A stretch of 64,000 nucleotides of DNA from Ruminiclostridium sufflavum DSM 19573 (lineage in GTDB: Bacteria; Bacillota; Clostridia; Acetivibrionales; DSM-1351). Position 1 is the stretch's first letter. Each line of letters opens with the position of its first letter. Below the pieces are notes generated by a model. It worked only from the letters and a program-made list of their open reading frames with translations, did no database searches and had not been told where the DNA came from. The stretch spans positions 62,001 to 126,000 of the forward strand of contig NZ_QKMR01000010.1 in the NCBI RefSeq assembly GCF_003208175.1. The letters run 5' to 3'. The translations under genes and the position numbers were made by a program. Shown one piece after another: positions 43,395 through 51,128 of the stretch.

Positions 43395-43676
43395 GTATAA
43401 ATCCTCTCTCCCCATAAAAGCCCTGATAAATAGGCTGAAATCATTTTTTAAGTAAATTATGCCTTTAATCAGAAAATATCAGTACACAGCATGCTTCCTT
43501 GTTAATTTATTATATCTGATATATTAAAGTTTTATGAGATATATTCTGCCTTTATTGAAACATGCCCAGTTACATCAAATACACTTACACATATAATATT
43601 TTAACAAAAATTTCATAGCTTTCCCATATAAAATTGAGATGAAAAATAAGAATAAAAATATTTTTTAAAATTCCTA
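43395..43676. other. Intergenic region between M42 copy 3 and tRNA-Met
   Basis: AT-rich spacer with no gene, hairpin or repeat copy recognised. It must contain the promoter for the divergent M42 gene, but no clear hexamers were picked. Confidence 0.45.
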
Positions 43677-43705
43677 TTGACATAAATTACTTTTTTTATT
43701 ATACT
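43677..43705 (+). promoter_or_regulatory. Promoter of tRNA-Met
   Basis: Consensus -35 TTGACA (43677-43682) and -10 TATACT (43700-43705), spacing 17. Confidence 0.85.
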
Positions 43706-43725
43706 AAAGTTCGTTCGTTTCTTAA

Positions 43726-43802
43726 GGGCCTTTAGCTCAGTTGGTTAGAGCAACCGGCTCATAACCGGTTGGTCCGGGGTTCGAGTCCCTGAAGGCCCAC
43801 CA
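43726..43802 (+). tRNA. tRNA-Met (anticodon CAT, elongator)
   Basis: 77 nt with encoded CCA. The acceptor GGGCCTT pairs with AAGGCCC, the D-arm is AGCTCAGTTGGTTAGAGC, the anticodon stem ACCGG/CCGGT encloses CTCATAA, and the T-arm is GTTCGAGTC. The perfect G-C first acceptor pair excludes an initiator. Elongator Met is far more likely than a lysidine-modified Ile tRNA, judged by overall similarity to clostridial tRNA-Met. Confidence 0.93.
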
Positions 43803-44045
43803 TTTTGCTCTTTTTGAAACGTACAGTTCTCCGCAGTGCGCAACTCCAATCCGCAGATTATTCCAAAAAATATTTTATTTCTACCGGCTGCAAATCCAAT
43901 AATCATTTGAGCTTCAAGGCTTTTTTTATCCCTTCGCGACATTTTACATTTAATCTTATTTATATTAATTTTATTTGTTTACAATTTGCTGTAATAATTA
44001 CAATTTTACACAAAATATATTTATTTTAAATATAGTAAAAAAGTG
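43803..44045. other. Spacer between tRNA-Met and tRNA-Tyr, no gene
   Basis: No ribosome-binding site, open frame of note or clear terminator hairpin was seen. Its 3' border is the tRNA-Tyr promoter. Confidence 0.5.
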
Positions 44046-44074
44046 TTGACATTTTAAGCAAATTAATGCATAAT
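44046..44074 (+). promoter_or_regulatory. Promoter of tRNA-Tyr
   Basis: -35 TTGACA (44046-44051), -10 CATAAT (44069-44074), spacing 17. Confidence 0.75.
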
Positions 44075-44122
44075 CTTATTTGTTGCGAAAATATGTCGCT
44101 GACAACAAGAATCATAAGTTTT

Positions 44123-44207
44123 GGAAGGGTTCCCGAGTGGCCAAAGGGGGCAGACTGTAAATCTGTTGCGTCTCGCTTCGATGGTTCGAATCCATCTCCT
44201 TCCACCA
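44123..44207 (+). tRNA. tRNA-Tyr (anticodon GTA)
   Basis: 85 nt with encoded CCA. Acceptor GGAAGGG pairs with CTCCTTCC with a short offset, and the anticodon stem CAGA/TCTG encloses CTGTAAA, giving GTA. A long variable arm of about 13 nt (class II, as in all bacterial tRNA-Tyr) precedes the T-arm GGTTCGAATCC. Confidence 0.94.
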
Positions 44208-44402
44208 ATAAAGCCTTGTACCTTTGCATTGCACTGTGTCCAAGGTTTTTATTTTTTTGCCCGTCATGCTGTATTGTACAGCTGTACTCATTTTAATATA
44301 AAGCTTACATTCATAAAACCTTCTATATTTTACAAATTCATTACATGCATTGACATATCTTTCATAATATAATACCATATCATCATGTCGCTTTTGTTGA
44401 CT

Positions 44403-44589
44403 AAAGTCAATTACGGTTCAAGACTTCGCGACGATATATCGGGACGATATTCTATCGTTTTTCAGGCGAATTAAGCTTTCAAGCTAATTTTGAACATAGT
44501 TTGAATTTGTTTTGACTTTAGGAGGCTTCAGCCTCAAACCCAAACTATCGACCGATGAAATCGGTTTTTAGCCGATAGTAATTGACTTT
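44403..44589. repeat. MITE-like repeat, full-length (copy 11)
   Basis: 187 bp with perfect 12-bp terminal inverted repeats and TA at both edges; same orientation as copy 7 and nearly identical to it apart from a few indels (an extra segment after the first 40 bases, a missing GGGTTT in the middle). Nested palindromes are conserved. Non-coding. Confidence 0.9.
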
Positions 44590-44618
44590 AAATAAACGGT
44601 GAAAGGAGTGTTTATAAA

Positions 44619-44657
44619 ATGGAAACAGCTAAAATCAATGAGGTGTTTCATCAATAA
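44619..44657 (+). CDS. Possible 12-residue leader peptide
   Basis: A tiny frame, METAKINEVFHQ, starts at ATG about 10 bases after a strong AAAGGAG site (44600-44612) and stops with TAA. It is followed by a terminator at 44758 and then the ABC exporter genes. The arrangement resembles a ribosome-controlled attenuator such as bmrB-bmrCD of Bacillus. It may instead be the 5' stump of a lost gene. Confidence 0.35.
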   Translation: METAKINEVFHQ

Positions 44658-44726
44658 TTCAATATCGGACCTTTAGCTAAGCACACTTTTTAGGCTTTCT
44701 TTTGGTCAGCATTTGAGTAACCGTCA

Positions 44727-44755
44727 TTTACAGTTAAAATATGTTTACATATTAT
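44727..44755 (+). promoter_or_regulatory. Candidate promoter before the ABC exporter genes
   Basis: -35 TTTACA (44727-44732) and -10 TATTAT (44750-44755), spacing 17. Transcription would start inside the following hairpin, so this promoter and the attenuator reading compete. Confidence 0.35.
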
Positions 44756-44757
44756 TG

Positions 44758-44787
44758 AACACGATGCATGAGTTATCGTGTTTTTTT
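44758..44787 (+). terminator. Terminator hairpin in the ABC exporter leader
   Basis: AACACGAT (44758-44765) pairs with ATCGTGTT (44775-44782), followed by TTTTT. It lies 140 bp upstream of the first ABC gene on the same strand. Confidence 0.75.
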
Positions 44788-44867
44788 GTTCCCTGTTTTT
44801 ATTATTTTTCGTTTCTTTAAATGATATTTATTCAATGGTAAACAATATTATATGACTAAGGTCCGTA

Positions 44868-44925
44868 ACCCCGGCCAAGAAAGCTTTAATTGTTTTGTGC
44901 CGGAAGTCCGGCGTGGGAGGTTAGT
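44868..44925 (+). promoter_or_regulatory. Leader module C (hairpin-Shine-Dalgarno)
   Basis: AAAGCTTTAATTGTTTTGTG, hairpin GCCGG-aagt-CCGGC, then GTGGGAGGTTAGTATG. The last ~45 bases match leader B; upstream sequence does not. Confidence 0.6.
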
Positions 44926-46776
44926 ATGCAATTTAAAAACAAAGGTAAATTAAAAATGCTTTTATCATTTATTAAGGGCTATAGATGGTTATTTATTGCC
45001 GCAATTTTTTGTACAATGCTTGCAATTGCTTTTAACTATCTTTTGCCTCAGATTACCAAAATAATTATAGACTCAATTATCGGAACCGAGCCACTAAAGC
45101 TGCCAAAGCCCGTCCTTGAGTATATAAATCTGCACGGCGGAAGAGATATGCTCAGAAGCAACCTTCTTATATGCGCTTCTGCAGCTGTTGTTTTAGCCGT
45201 ACTATCAGGTATTTTTACATATCTGTACAGAGTGTGCATAGCCAAGGCATCGGAAGGTACTGTCAGAAAGCTTAGAAACCATCTGTTTAACCATATTCAG
45301 AAGCTTCCCTACAGCTGGCATGTAAAAAATCAGACAGGAGATATCATACAGCGCTGTACTTCTGATGTTGAAGTAATCAGGAATTTTTTGCTGCTTCAAT
45401 TTATAGAAATGGTCAGGACAGTATTTCTGGTTACCTTTTCTCTCTTTCTTATGTTCATGATGAATGTTAAGCTATCGTTGATTGCACTTGCATTTATTCC
45501 AATTGTAATTGCTTATTCCGCCATTTTTTATAAAAAAATTGCCGATAGATTCAAGTACGCCGATGAAGCCGAGGGAGCACTTTCAGCCATGGTTCAGGAA
45601 AACTTTACGGGCGTGCGTGTAGTTCGTGCCTTTGGGCGTCAGGCTCATGAGATTGAGAGCTTTGATGTGAAAAACGATTATTTTGCAAATTACTGGATTA
45701 AGCTGGGCTTTGTACTCAGCAAATATTGGGGCATAGGTGATTTCTTCTCCGGGCTTCAGGTAATGCTAATAATTGTTTTCGGCTCTATTGAAGCTGCACA
45801 CAGTTTGGTTACCCTCGGAGAATTTCTGGTGTTTATATTCTATAACTCCATGCTGGTTTGGCCAATAAGGAACTTCGGCCGGATATTATCGGAAATGAGT
45901 AAAACAAGCGTTTCTCTCAGTCGTATCAAAGAGATTATTTCCGAAGAGGAGGAAAAGGATTCTGAAGGTGCTGTAACTCCTGATATGTCAGGAGATATTG
46001 AATTCAAAAACGCAACCTTTAACTATGAGGGTGTTAAACCTGTTTTAAAAAATATATCCTTTAAAATCAAATCAGGCACCACCTTTGGCATCTTGGGCGG
46101 CACAGGATCAGGAAAATCAACAATTATGTATTTGCTTGACAGGCTTTACGAGCTTCCTGACGGCTGCGGAGCAATTGAAATCGGCGGTGTTGATATCAAA
46201 AGGATTAAGCTTGACTATTTGAGAAGTAATATCGGGTTTGTACTTCAGGAACCCTTCCTGTTTTCAAAAACCATCAGAGAAAACATTGATGCCTTTGAGC
46301 ATACCGGAGATATGGAGCTGATTCGCCACAATGCATCAGTTGCTGCGGTCGATGATGCTATCATTGCATTTTCTAAAGGCTATGACACAATTGTAGGCGA
46401 AAGAGGAGTCACACTGTCAGGCGGTCAGAAGCAAAGAGTCGCTATTGCCAGAATGCTCATGCAGAAATCCCCTGTTATGATATTTGACGATTCTCTTTCA
46501 GCCGTTGACTCGGAAACAGATGCAAAAATACGTGCTCAGCTTAATGAAAATACGGCAAACAGTACTGTAATTCTTATATCACATAGAATAACGACATTAA
46601 TGCATGCTGATGTAATAATGGTTTTGAGTGACGGTCAGATTTCTGAAGCAGGCTCTCATTCCGAGCTTTTGAAAAACGAAAACGGAATATACAAAAAAAT
46701 ATATGATATTCAAAACAGCTTTGAGCTTGAGCTTTCAGACTCTGTTCAGGCTGTTTCCTCCGGAGGTGGTAATTAA
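44926..46776 (+). CDS. ABC exporter half-transporter, degenerate-site subunit
   Basis: 616 residues. Six membrane segments (about 20-310) with an ABC_membrane fold, then an ATPase domain (about 350-600). Walker A GGTGSGKST and signature LSGGQKQ are normal. Walker B is VMIFDDSLSAVD, so the usual catalytic Glu is Asp. This is the mark of the degenerate subunit in heterodimeric exporters such as BmrC and TM287. ATG 44926 follows GGGAGG; upstream in-frame codons are leader C. The TAA stop and the next ATG overlap by one base. Confidence 0.94.
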   Translation: MQFKNKGKLKMLLSFIKGYRWLFIAAIFCTMLAIAFNYLLPQITKIIIDSIIGTEPLKLPKPVLEYINLHGGRDMLRSNLLICASAAVVLAVLSGIFTYLYRVCIAKASEGTVRKLRNHLFNHIQKLPYSWHVKNQTGDIIQRCTSDVEVIRNFLLLQFIEMVRTVFLVTFSLFLMFMMNVKLSLIALAFIPIVIAYSAIFYKKIADRFKYADEAEGALSAMVQENFTGVRVVRAFGRQAHEIESFDVKNDYFANYWIKLGFVLSKYWGIGDFFSGLQVMLIIVFGSIEAAHSLVTLGEFLVFIFYNSMLVWPIRNFGRILSEMSKTSVSLSRIKEIISEEEEKDSEGAVTPDMSGDIEFKNATFNYEGVKPVLKNISFKIKSGTTFGILGGTGSGKSTIMYLLDRLYELPDGCGAIEIGGVDIKRIKLDYLRSNIGFVLQEPFLFSKTIRENIDAFEHTGDMELIRHNASVAAVDDAIIAFSKGYDTIVGERGVTLSGGQKQRVAIARMLMQKSPVMIFDDSLSAVDSETDAKIRAQLNENTANSTVILISHRITTLMHADVIMVLSDGQISEAGSHSELLKNENGIYKKIYDIQNSFELELSDSVQAVSSGGGN

Positions 46777-48605
46777 TGGCTTATTTAGAAGAGGAAGAGT
46801 ACAAAAAGCCCTTTTCACTTAAAGTCTGGGCTAAAATAATACCCTTTGTACAGCTATACAAAAAGAATTTTATTTCGGCAGTAGGTTTTTTGATTTTGAT
46901 ATCTGTTATAGATGTAACTTACCCGCTTTTTCAAAGATATGCGATTAACAATTTTATAATACCGGCTTCAGTTTCGGGCATTGGTAGGTTTACCTTTTTA
47001 TACAGCTGCGTTCTTTTGTTGCAGGTAATTGCAGTAATAGTGTTTATTCAAAATTCAATGATTGTTGAGCTGAATGTTGCCAAGGCTATCAGAAAAGCCG
47101 CGTTTGTCCATCTTCAAAAGCTCTCTTTCAGTTATTACAATACTACTCCTGTCGGCTATATGATGGCAAGAGTAATGAGCGATACAGGGCGCATCGGCCA
47201 AATGGTATCCTGGGGCATGACGGATATTCTTTGGGCGGTTGTTTATGTACTGGGTGTTTTTATTGCAATGCTTTTCCTGAATTTTAGGCTGGCATTGCTG
47301 GTTATGTGTGTAATCCCGATTATCGCACTTATTACAATGTATTTTCAGAAAAAAATACTTAATGTGAACAGAAAAATCAGAAAAATAAATTCAAGGCTGA
47401 CAGGAGCTTTCAATGAAGGCATTACCGGCGCAAGTACCTCTAAGACACTTGTTATAGAAGACAAAAACCTCAAGGATTTTTCCGTTATAACAGATAATTT
47501 TTACAATTCCTCCATACGCGCCACCGTTCTTAATGCAGTATTTATCCCCATAGTGCTATGCTTCAGCACTCTTGCAGTATGCATAGTTCTTGTCCGCGGA
47601 GGTTATCTGGTTATTAATGATGCAATGGAATTCGGAACACTTTCTGTCTTTATTACTTACGGAATAAGCATTTTTGAGCCGATACAGCAAATTGCACGTG
47701 TGTTTGCCGATTTTGTATCCACACAGGCCAATATTGAACGTGTAACGGGACTGATTGAAACTCAGCCGGACATTACCGATACACCTGAGGTTATTGAAAC
47801 GTACGGGGACAGCTTCAATCCTAAAAGGGAAAACTGGGAAGCAATAAAAGGAGATATTGAATTCAGGAATGTTTCCTTCAAATATCCTGACGGAGATGAA
47901 TATATATTAAAGGACTTCAACCTCACAATACCGGCAGGAACCACCGTTGCAATTGTCGGAGAAACAGGCGCAGGAAAAAGCACTCTCGTGAATCTTGCCT
48001 GCAGATTTTTTGAACCCACGGAAGGTCACATACTGATTGACGGAAAGGATTACAAGGAACGTTCACAGCTATGGCTTCATACCAATATAGGCTATGTGCT
48101 GCAAAGCCCTCATCTTTTTTCGGGAACAGTTCGCGAAAACATAAAATACGGGAGAGCATCCGCATCGGAGGAAGAGATTGAAGCAGCCATTAAGGCAGTT
48201 TCTGCCCAATCCGTCATTGATGGCATGGAAAACGGTCTGGACACAAATATCGGTGAAGGCGGAGACAGGCTCTCCACCGGCGAAAAGCAGCTCATATCCT
48301 TTGCCCGTGCAATTATAGCCGACCCGAGGATATTTGTACTGGACGAAGCCACCTCATCAATTGACACACAGACAGAACAGCTTATTCAGGATGCCATTAT
48401 GCACATATTAAAAAACAGGACTTCTTTTTTAATTGCTCATAGGCTATCCACTATTAAAAAAGCAGATATCATACTGGTTGTCAAGAATGGAAATATTATC
48501 GAGCGCGGAACCCACAAAGAGCTATTGAAGCAAAAGGGCTATTACCACTCCCTGTATCAGAAGCAGTTTGAAGAAGAAACAGGTGCCTCTGTGCTGAACA
48601 ACTAA
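46776..48605 (+). CDS. ABC exporter half-transporter, catalytic subunit
   Basis: 609 residues, same layout as its partner. Walker A GETGAGKST and Walker B IFVLDEATSSID are canonical, with the catalytic Glu. The signature is LSTGEKQ rather than LSGGQ. In the heterodimer this imperfect signature faces the partner's Asp-type Walker B, giving one degenerate and one active ATP site. Such pairs export drugs, lipids or peptides; the substrate cannot be read here. The start overlaps the upstream stop (TAATG), which means coupled translation. Confidence 0.95.
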   Translation: MAYLEEEEYKKPFSLKVWAKIIPFVQLYKKNFISAVGFLILISVIDVTYPLFQRYAINNFIIPASVSGIGRFTFLYSCVLLLQVIAVIVFIQNSMIVELNVAKAIRKAAFVHLQKLSFSYYNTTPVGYMMARVMSDTGRIGQMVSWGMTDILWAVVYVLGVFIAMLFLNFRLALLVMCVIPIIALITMYFQKKILNVNRKIRKINSRLTGAFNEGITGASTSKTLVIEDKNLKDFSVITDNFYNSSIRATVLNAVFIPIVLCFSTLAVCIVLVRGGYLVINDAMEFGTLSVFITYGISIFEPIQQIARVFADFVSTQANIERVTGLIETQPDITDTPEVIETYGDSFNPKRENWEAIKGDIEFRNVSFKYPDGDEYILKDFNLTIPAGTTVAIVGETGAGKSTLVNLACRFFEPTEGHILIDGKDYKERSQLWLHTNIGYVLQSPHLFSGTVRENIKYGRASASEEEIEAAIKAVSAQSVIDGMENGLDTNIGEGGDRLSTGEKQLISFARAIIADPRIFVLDEATSSIDTQTEQLIQDAIMHILKNRTSFLIAHRLSTIKKADIILVVKNGNIIERGTHKELLKQKGYYHSLYQKQFEEETGASVLNN

Positions 48606-48675
48606 GCTGCCATCGATTGAAGAACCGAGGATATCAACCGATAGCTTTGCTTTGAAGCCGATTTGGTTTCTAATT

Positions 48676-48720
48676 AAAGTCAATTACTGTCAAAGCCTTA
48701 TCCCGATAGTAATTGGCTTT
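48676..48720. repeat. MITE-like repeat, short (copy 12)
   Basis: 45 bp: AAAGTCAATTAC and GTAATTGGCTTT with TA at both edges. A further fragment resembling the internal part (AACCGATAGC, GCCGATTTGG) precedes it at about 48610-48665. It lies between two convergent genes. Confidence 0.78.
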
Positions 48721-48763
48721 AATCTGAACCTGTCCTGCTTCTCTCAAATCAAACGATATTGTA

Positions 48764-49540
48764 TTATCTGATTCTTTCAGGATTATATACCACCTCACAC
48801 CTCCCACGCTTATAAATAAGCCCGCTGTGGAATTGATTGTCATACGGCCTTCCGGTGCATCCTGATAAAATATCCTTAAGAGCATTTTCCAGTTCATCAA
48901 TAAATGAAACATTTTCGTTGTTCCTATGTCCCATATAAATATTATCAAAATCTTTGCGGTAGCCCTTTACTTCCTTTACCGTTTCAAGGTATTCCGCAAG
49001 CGTTGTTGATTCCCCGAGCTGCATCCATACATGGGATATTATTCCGTCACCCGAAAAAAGAATTCTGTGCTTTCTGTCCAAAATTCCGATACTTCCGGGG
49101 GTATGACCTCTAAGAGAAATCACCTCAAGAATATTTCCGCCTATATCAAATGTTTTTCCGGCTGAAATAAACTCCAATGCTGCATTACTTTCACACCACT
49201 CCTGCACCTCCTTGTCCGTCAGATTGTATCGCTTCTTTATATCGTCCTTCATAGCGAATTTAATTTGTTTATGCTCCTCGTACAAAGAAATATCGTCCTT
49301 GCTTATGTAGGCTTTGTCAAAATAATGGGCACCGAAGGCGTGATCTATATGCCCGTGTGTGCACACAACTATCAGCGGCTTTTTAGTTATCTCTTTCACC
49401 GCCTCCTTAAGGTTCAGACAGCCATAGCCGGTGTCTATCACCATAGCGGAGGTTTCCCCCTCAATCACATAAATGCTTGTATCTGTATCCTCTATCTCCG
49501 TTACCCCCGGAACAACCTGAAACATCTTATATCCGTCCAT
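48764..49540 (-). CDS. MBL-fold metallo-hydrolase
   Basis: 258 residues. The zinc site HxHxDH is in CTHGHIDHAFG; other ligands are in LRGHTPGSIGIL and LFSGDGIIS, and MGHRNN near the end. This is the glyoxalase II-like branch with unknown substrate. Full length. It reads toward the ABC operon on the opposite strand. A second overlapping open frame at the 3' end is only a shadow. Confidence 0.92.
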   Translation of the reverse strand: MDGYKMFQVVPGVTEIEDTDTSIYVIEGETSAMVIDTGYGCLNLKEAVKEITKKPLIVVCTHGHIDHAFGAHYFDKAYISKDDISLYEEHKQIKFAMKDDIKKRYNLTDKEVQEWCESNAALEFISAGKTFDIGGNILEVISLRGHTPGSIGILDRKHRILFSGDGIISHVWMQLGESTTLAEYLETVKEVKGYRKDFDNIYMGHRNNENVSFIDELENALKDILSGCTGRPYDNQFHSGLIYKRGRCEVVYNPERIR

Positions 49541-49644
49541 TTCTCCACCTCAAAATATAATATATTTATTCCTCACACATAATTTAGCATTTACATGGGC
49601 TTATGGCAAGCAATATTCTGCGCAGATTATATACAAATTTCAGG

Positions 49645-49673
49645 TTGAGAATTAATTGCTTAGTTGTTATAAT
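49645..49673 (+). promoter_or_regulatory. Promoter of tmcAL
   Basis: -35 TTGAGA (49645-49650) and -10 TATAAT (49668-49673) with 17-base spacing; a 59-base leader follows. Confidence 0.75.
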
Positions 49674-49732
49674 AGCCATAGCGCTTAAGGCGTATAACCG
49701 AACAGAATAGCTTTATAAATCGCGGAGGTTTT

Positions 49733-51034
49733 ATGAAAGTACTGGGTATTATTGCCGAATATAATCCTTTTCATAACGGACACAAGTATCACCTTGAGCA
49801 GTCAAAGGAGCTTACCGGCTGTGATGCGGTAGTTTGCGCAATGAGCGGTAACTTTATACAGCGCGGTGAGCCTGCCGTTATAAATAAGTTTGCCCGTGCA
49901 GATATTGCACTTCAGAACGGAGTCGATCTGGTTATTGAATTGCCTCTTCCCTTTGCTATGTCAAGCGCTGAGTCATTTGCCTTCGGAGCCGTAAAACTTT
50001 TGGACAGCATAGGAATTGTAGACTGTATCTCATTTGGCAGCGAACAGGGTGACCTTGAGGCTCTTGAATTTATTTCCGACATTCTGGTCAATGAACCGGC
50101 CGAATACAAAGCCGAGCTGAAAAAACAGCTTTCTCTGGGACTATCCTTTCCGGTTTGCAGGCAAAGAGCAGTATGTAAATATATGGAAAATAAACCTGCC
50201 GCAAACTTTTCAGCTGCTTTGCCAACCGTTTTGGAAACCTCAAACAACATATTAGGGATTGAATATCTGAAAGCACTCAAGCGGCTTAAAAGCAATATCA
50301 GACCCTATACTGTCGAAAGAATAGCAAACCTGTACAATTCAAAAGCCTTTACCGGTAATATTTCAAGTGCCACCGCAATCAGAAACAGCATTTGCAGCGC
50401 AGATGCCCTGAATACCCCTTCATTATGCAGCAATGCCGCACAAGCTGTTCCTGATATTTCCAAAACAGTTATTGAGAAGGAATTTAATGAAGGAAGAGGC
50501 CCCGTTAATATATATAAATATGAAAATATACTTCTAGCCCTTATAAGAAATACAGATATTTGTAAGCTTGGCAAAATAGCAGGTATCTCGGAAGGCCTTG
50601 AATACAGAATAAAAAAAGCTGCCGAGCTTTCAGGCAGCTTTGAGGAGCTCTTATCGAAGATTGGTACAAAAAGGTATACCAAGACCAGAATTCAAAGAAT
50701 TCTTTTATCTCTTACGGCAGGTATCACAAAGCGTGATACAGAATTATTCATGCAATACGGCGGCCCTCAATATGCAAGAATATTAGGCTTTAACAAAACC
50801 GGCAGAGAGCTTCTATCAAGAATGAAAAGGACCTCTATCCTTCCCGTTATCACCAAGCCGGCAGCTTTTAAAAATTCCTGCAACGGACTTCTTGCAAGAA
50901 TGCTTGAAATCGAAGCCCAGTCTACTGACATATACGTTCTGGGATACAGCAATTCCTCCTGCAGAAAGGCAGGTCAGGAATATACCAAAAACATGATTAT
51001 TTATAAGCAGGACCCTTGCACTTCTAAATTTTAG
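49733..51034 (+). CDS. tmcAL: tRNA(Met) cytidine acetate ligase
   Basis: 433 residues. TmcAL forms N4-acetylcytidine at the wobble position of elongator tRNA-Met from acetate and ATP. The nucleotidyltransferase HxGH motif is in AEYNPFHNGHKYHL (residues 8-21), and ISSATAIRNSI corresponds to the ISSTxIR motif. Length normal. GCGGAGG precedes ATG 49733. A substrate candidate, tRNA-Met(CAT), lies 6 kb upstream, though the linkage may be chance. Confidence 0.92.
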   Translation: MKVLGIIAEYNPFHNGHKYHLEQSKELTGCDAVVCAMSGNFIQRGEPAVINKFARADIALQNGVDLVIELPLPFAMSSAESFAFGAVKLLDSIGIVDCISFGSEQGDLEALEFISDILVNEPAEYKAELKKQLSLGLSFPVCRQRAVCKYMENKPAANFSAALPTVLETSNNILGIEYLKALKRLKSNIRPYTVERIANLYNSKAFTGNISSATAIRNSICSADALNTPSLCSNAAQAVPDISKTVIEKEFNEGRGPVNIYKYENILLALIRNTDICKLGKIAGISEGLEYRIKKAAELSGSFEELLSKIGTKRYTKTRIQRILLSLTAGITKRDTELFMQYGGPQYARILGFNKTGRELLSRMKRTSILPVITKPAAFKNSCNGLLARMLEIEAQSTDIYVLGYSNSSCRKAGQEYTKNMIIYKQDPCTSKF

Positions 51035-51077
51035 CCAATAAGCAAGCTTTAAACCGATTTTGATACCTCGAACAAAA

Positions 51078-51128
51078 AAGCCCTTTGTAAAAGCTGTATA
51101 ATACTGTTTTTACAAAGGAGCTTCTTTT
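51078..51128. terminator. Bidirectional terminator between tmcAL and rnj
   Basis: CCTTTGTAAAA and TTTTACAAAGG form the stem (51078-51092 with 51107-51123), followed by CTTTTTAT on the plus strand. It is placed between convergent genes and overlaps the rnj stop region. Confidence 0.8.

Noticed and set aside
43726-43802. tRNA-Ile with lysidine-modified CAT anticodon.
   Set aside because: The overall body, including the D-arm and the acceptor GGGCCTT, looks like clostridial elongator tRNA-Met; a direct alignment with both isotypes would settle it.
44890-44925. In-frame extension of the ABC exporter reading FCAGSPAWEVSM, similar to FCAGNPAWEVNM before the M50 protease and to the extension before M42 copy 2.
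   Set aside because: The resemblance is explained by the shared hairpin-ribosome-binding-site leader DNA. The GGGAGG sits within the extension at the right distance from the downstream ATG, so these residues are not translated.
48670-48948. Minus-strand open frame overlapping the end of the MBL-fold gene, first suspected to show a frameshift.
   Set aside because: The 258-residue MBL protein already ends in a typical C-terminus (SGLIYKRGRCEVVYNPERIR); the other frame is a shadow running into repeat copy 12.
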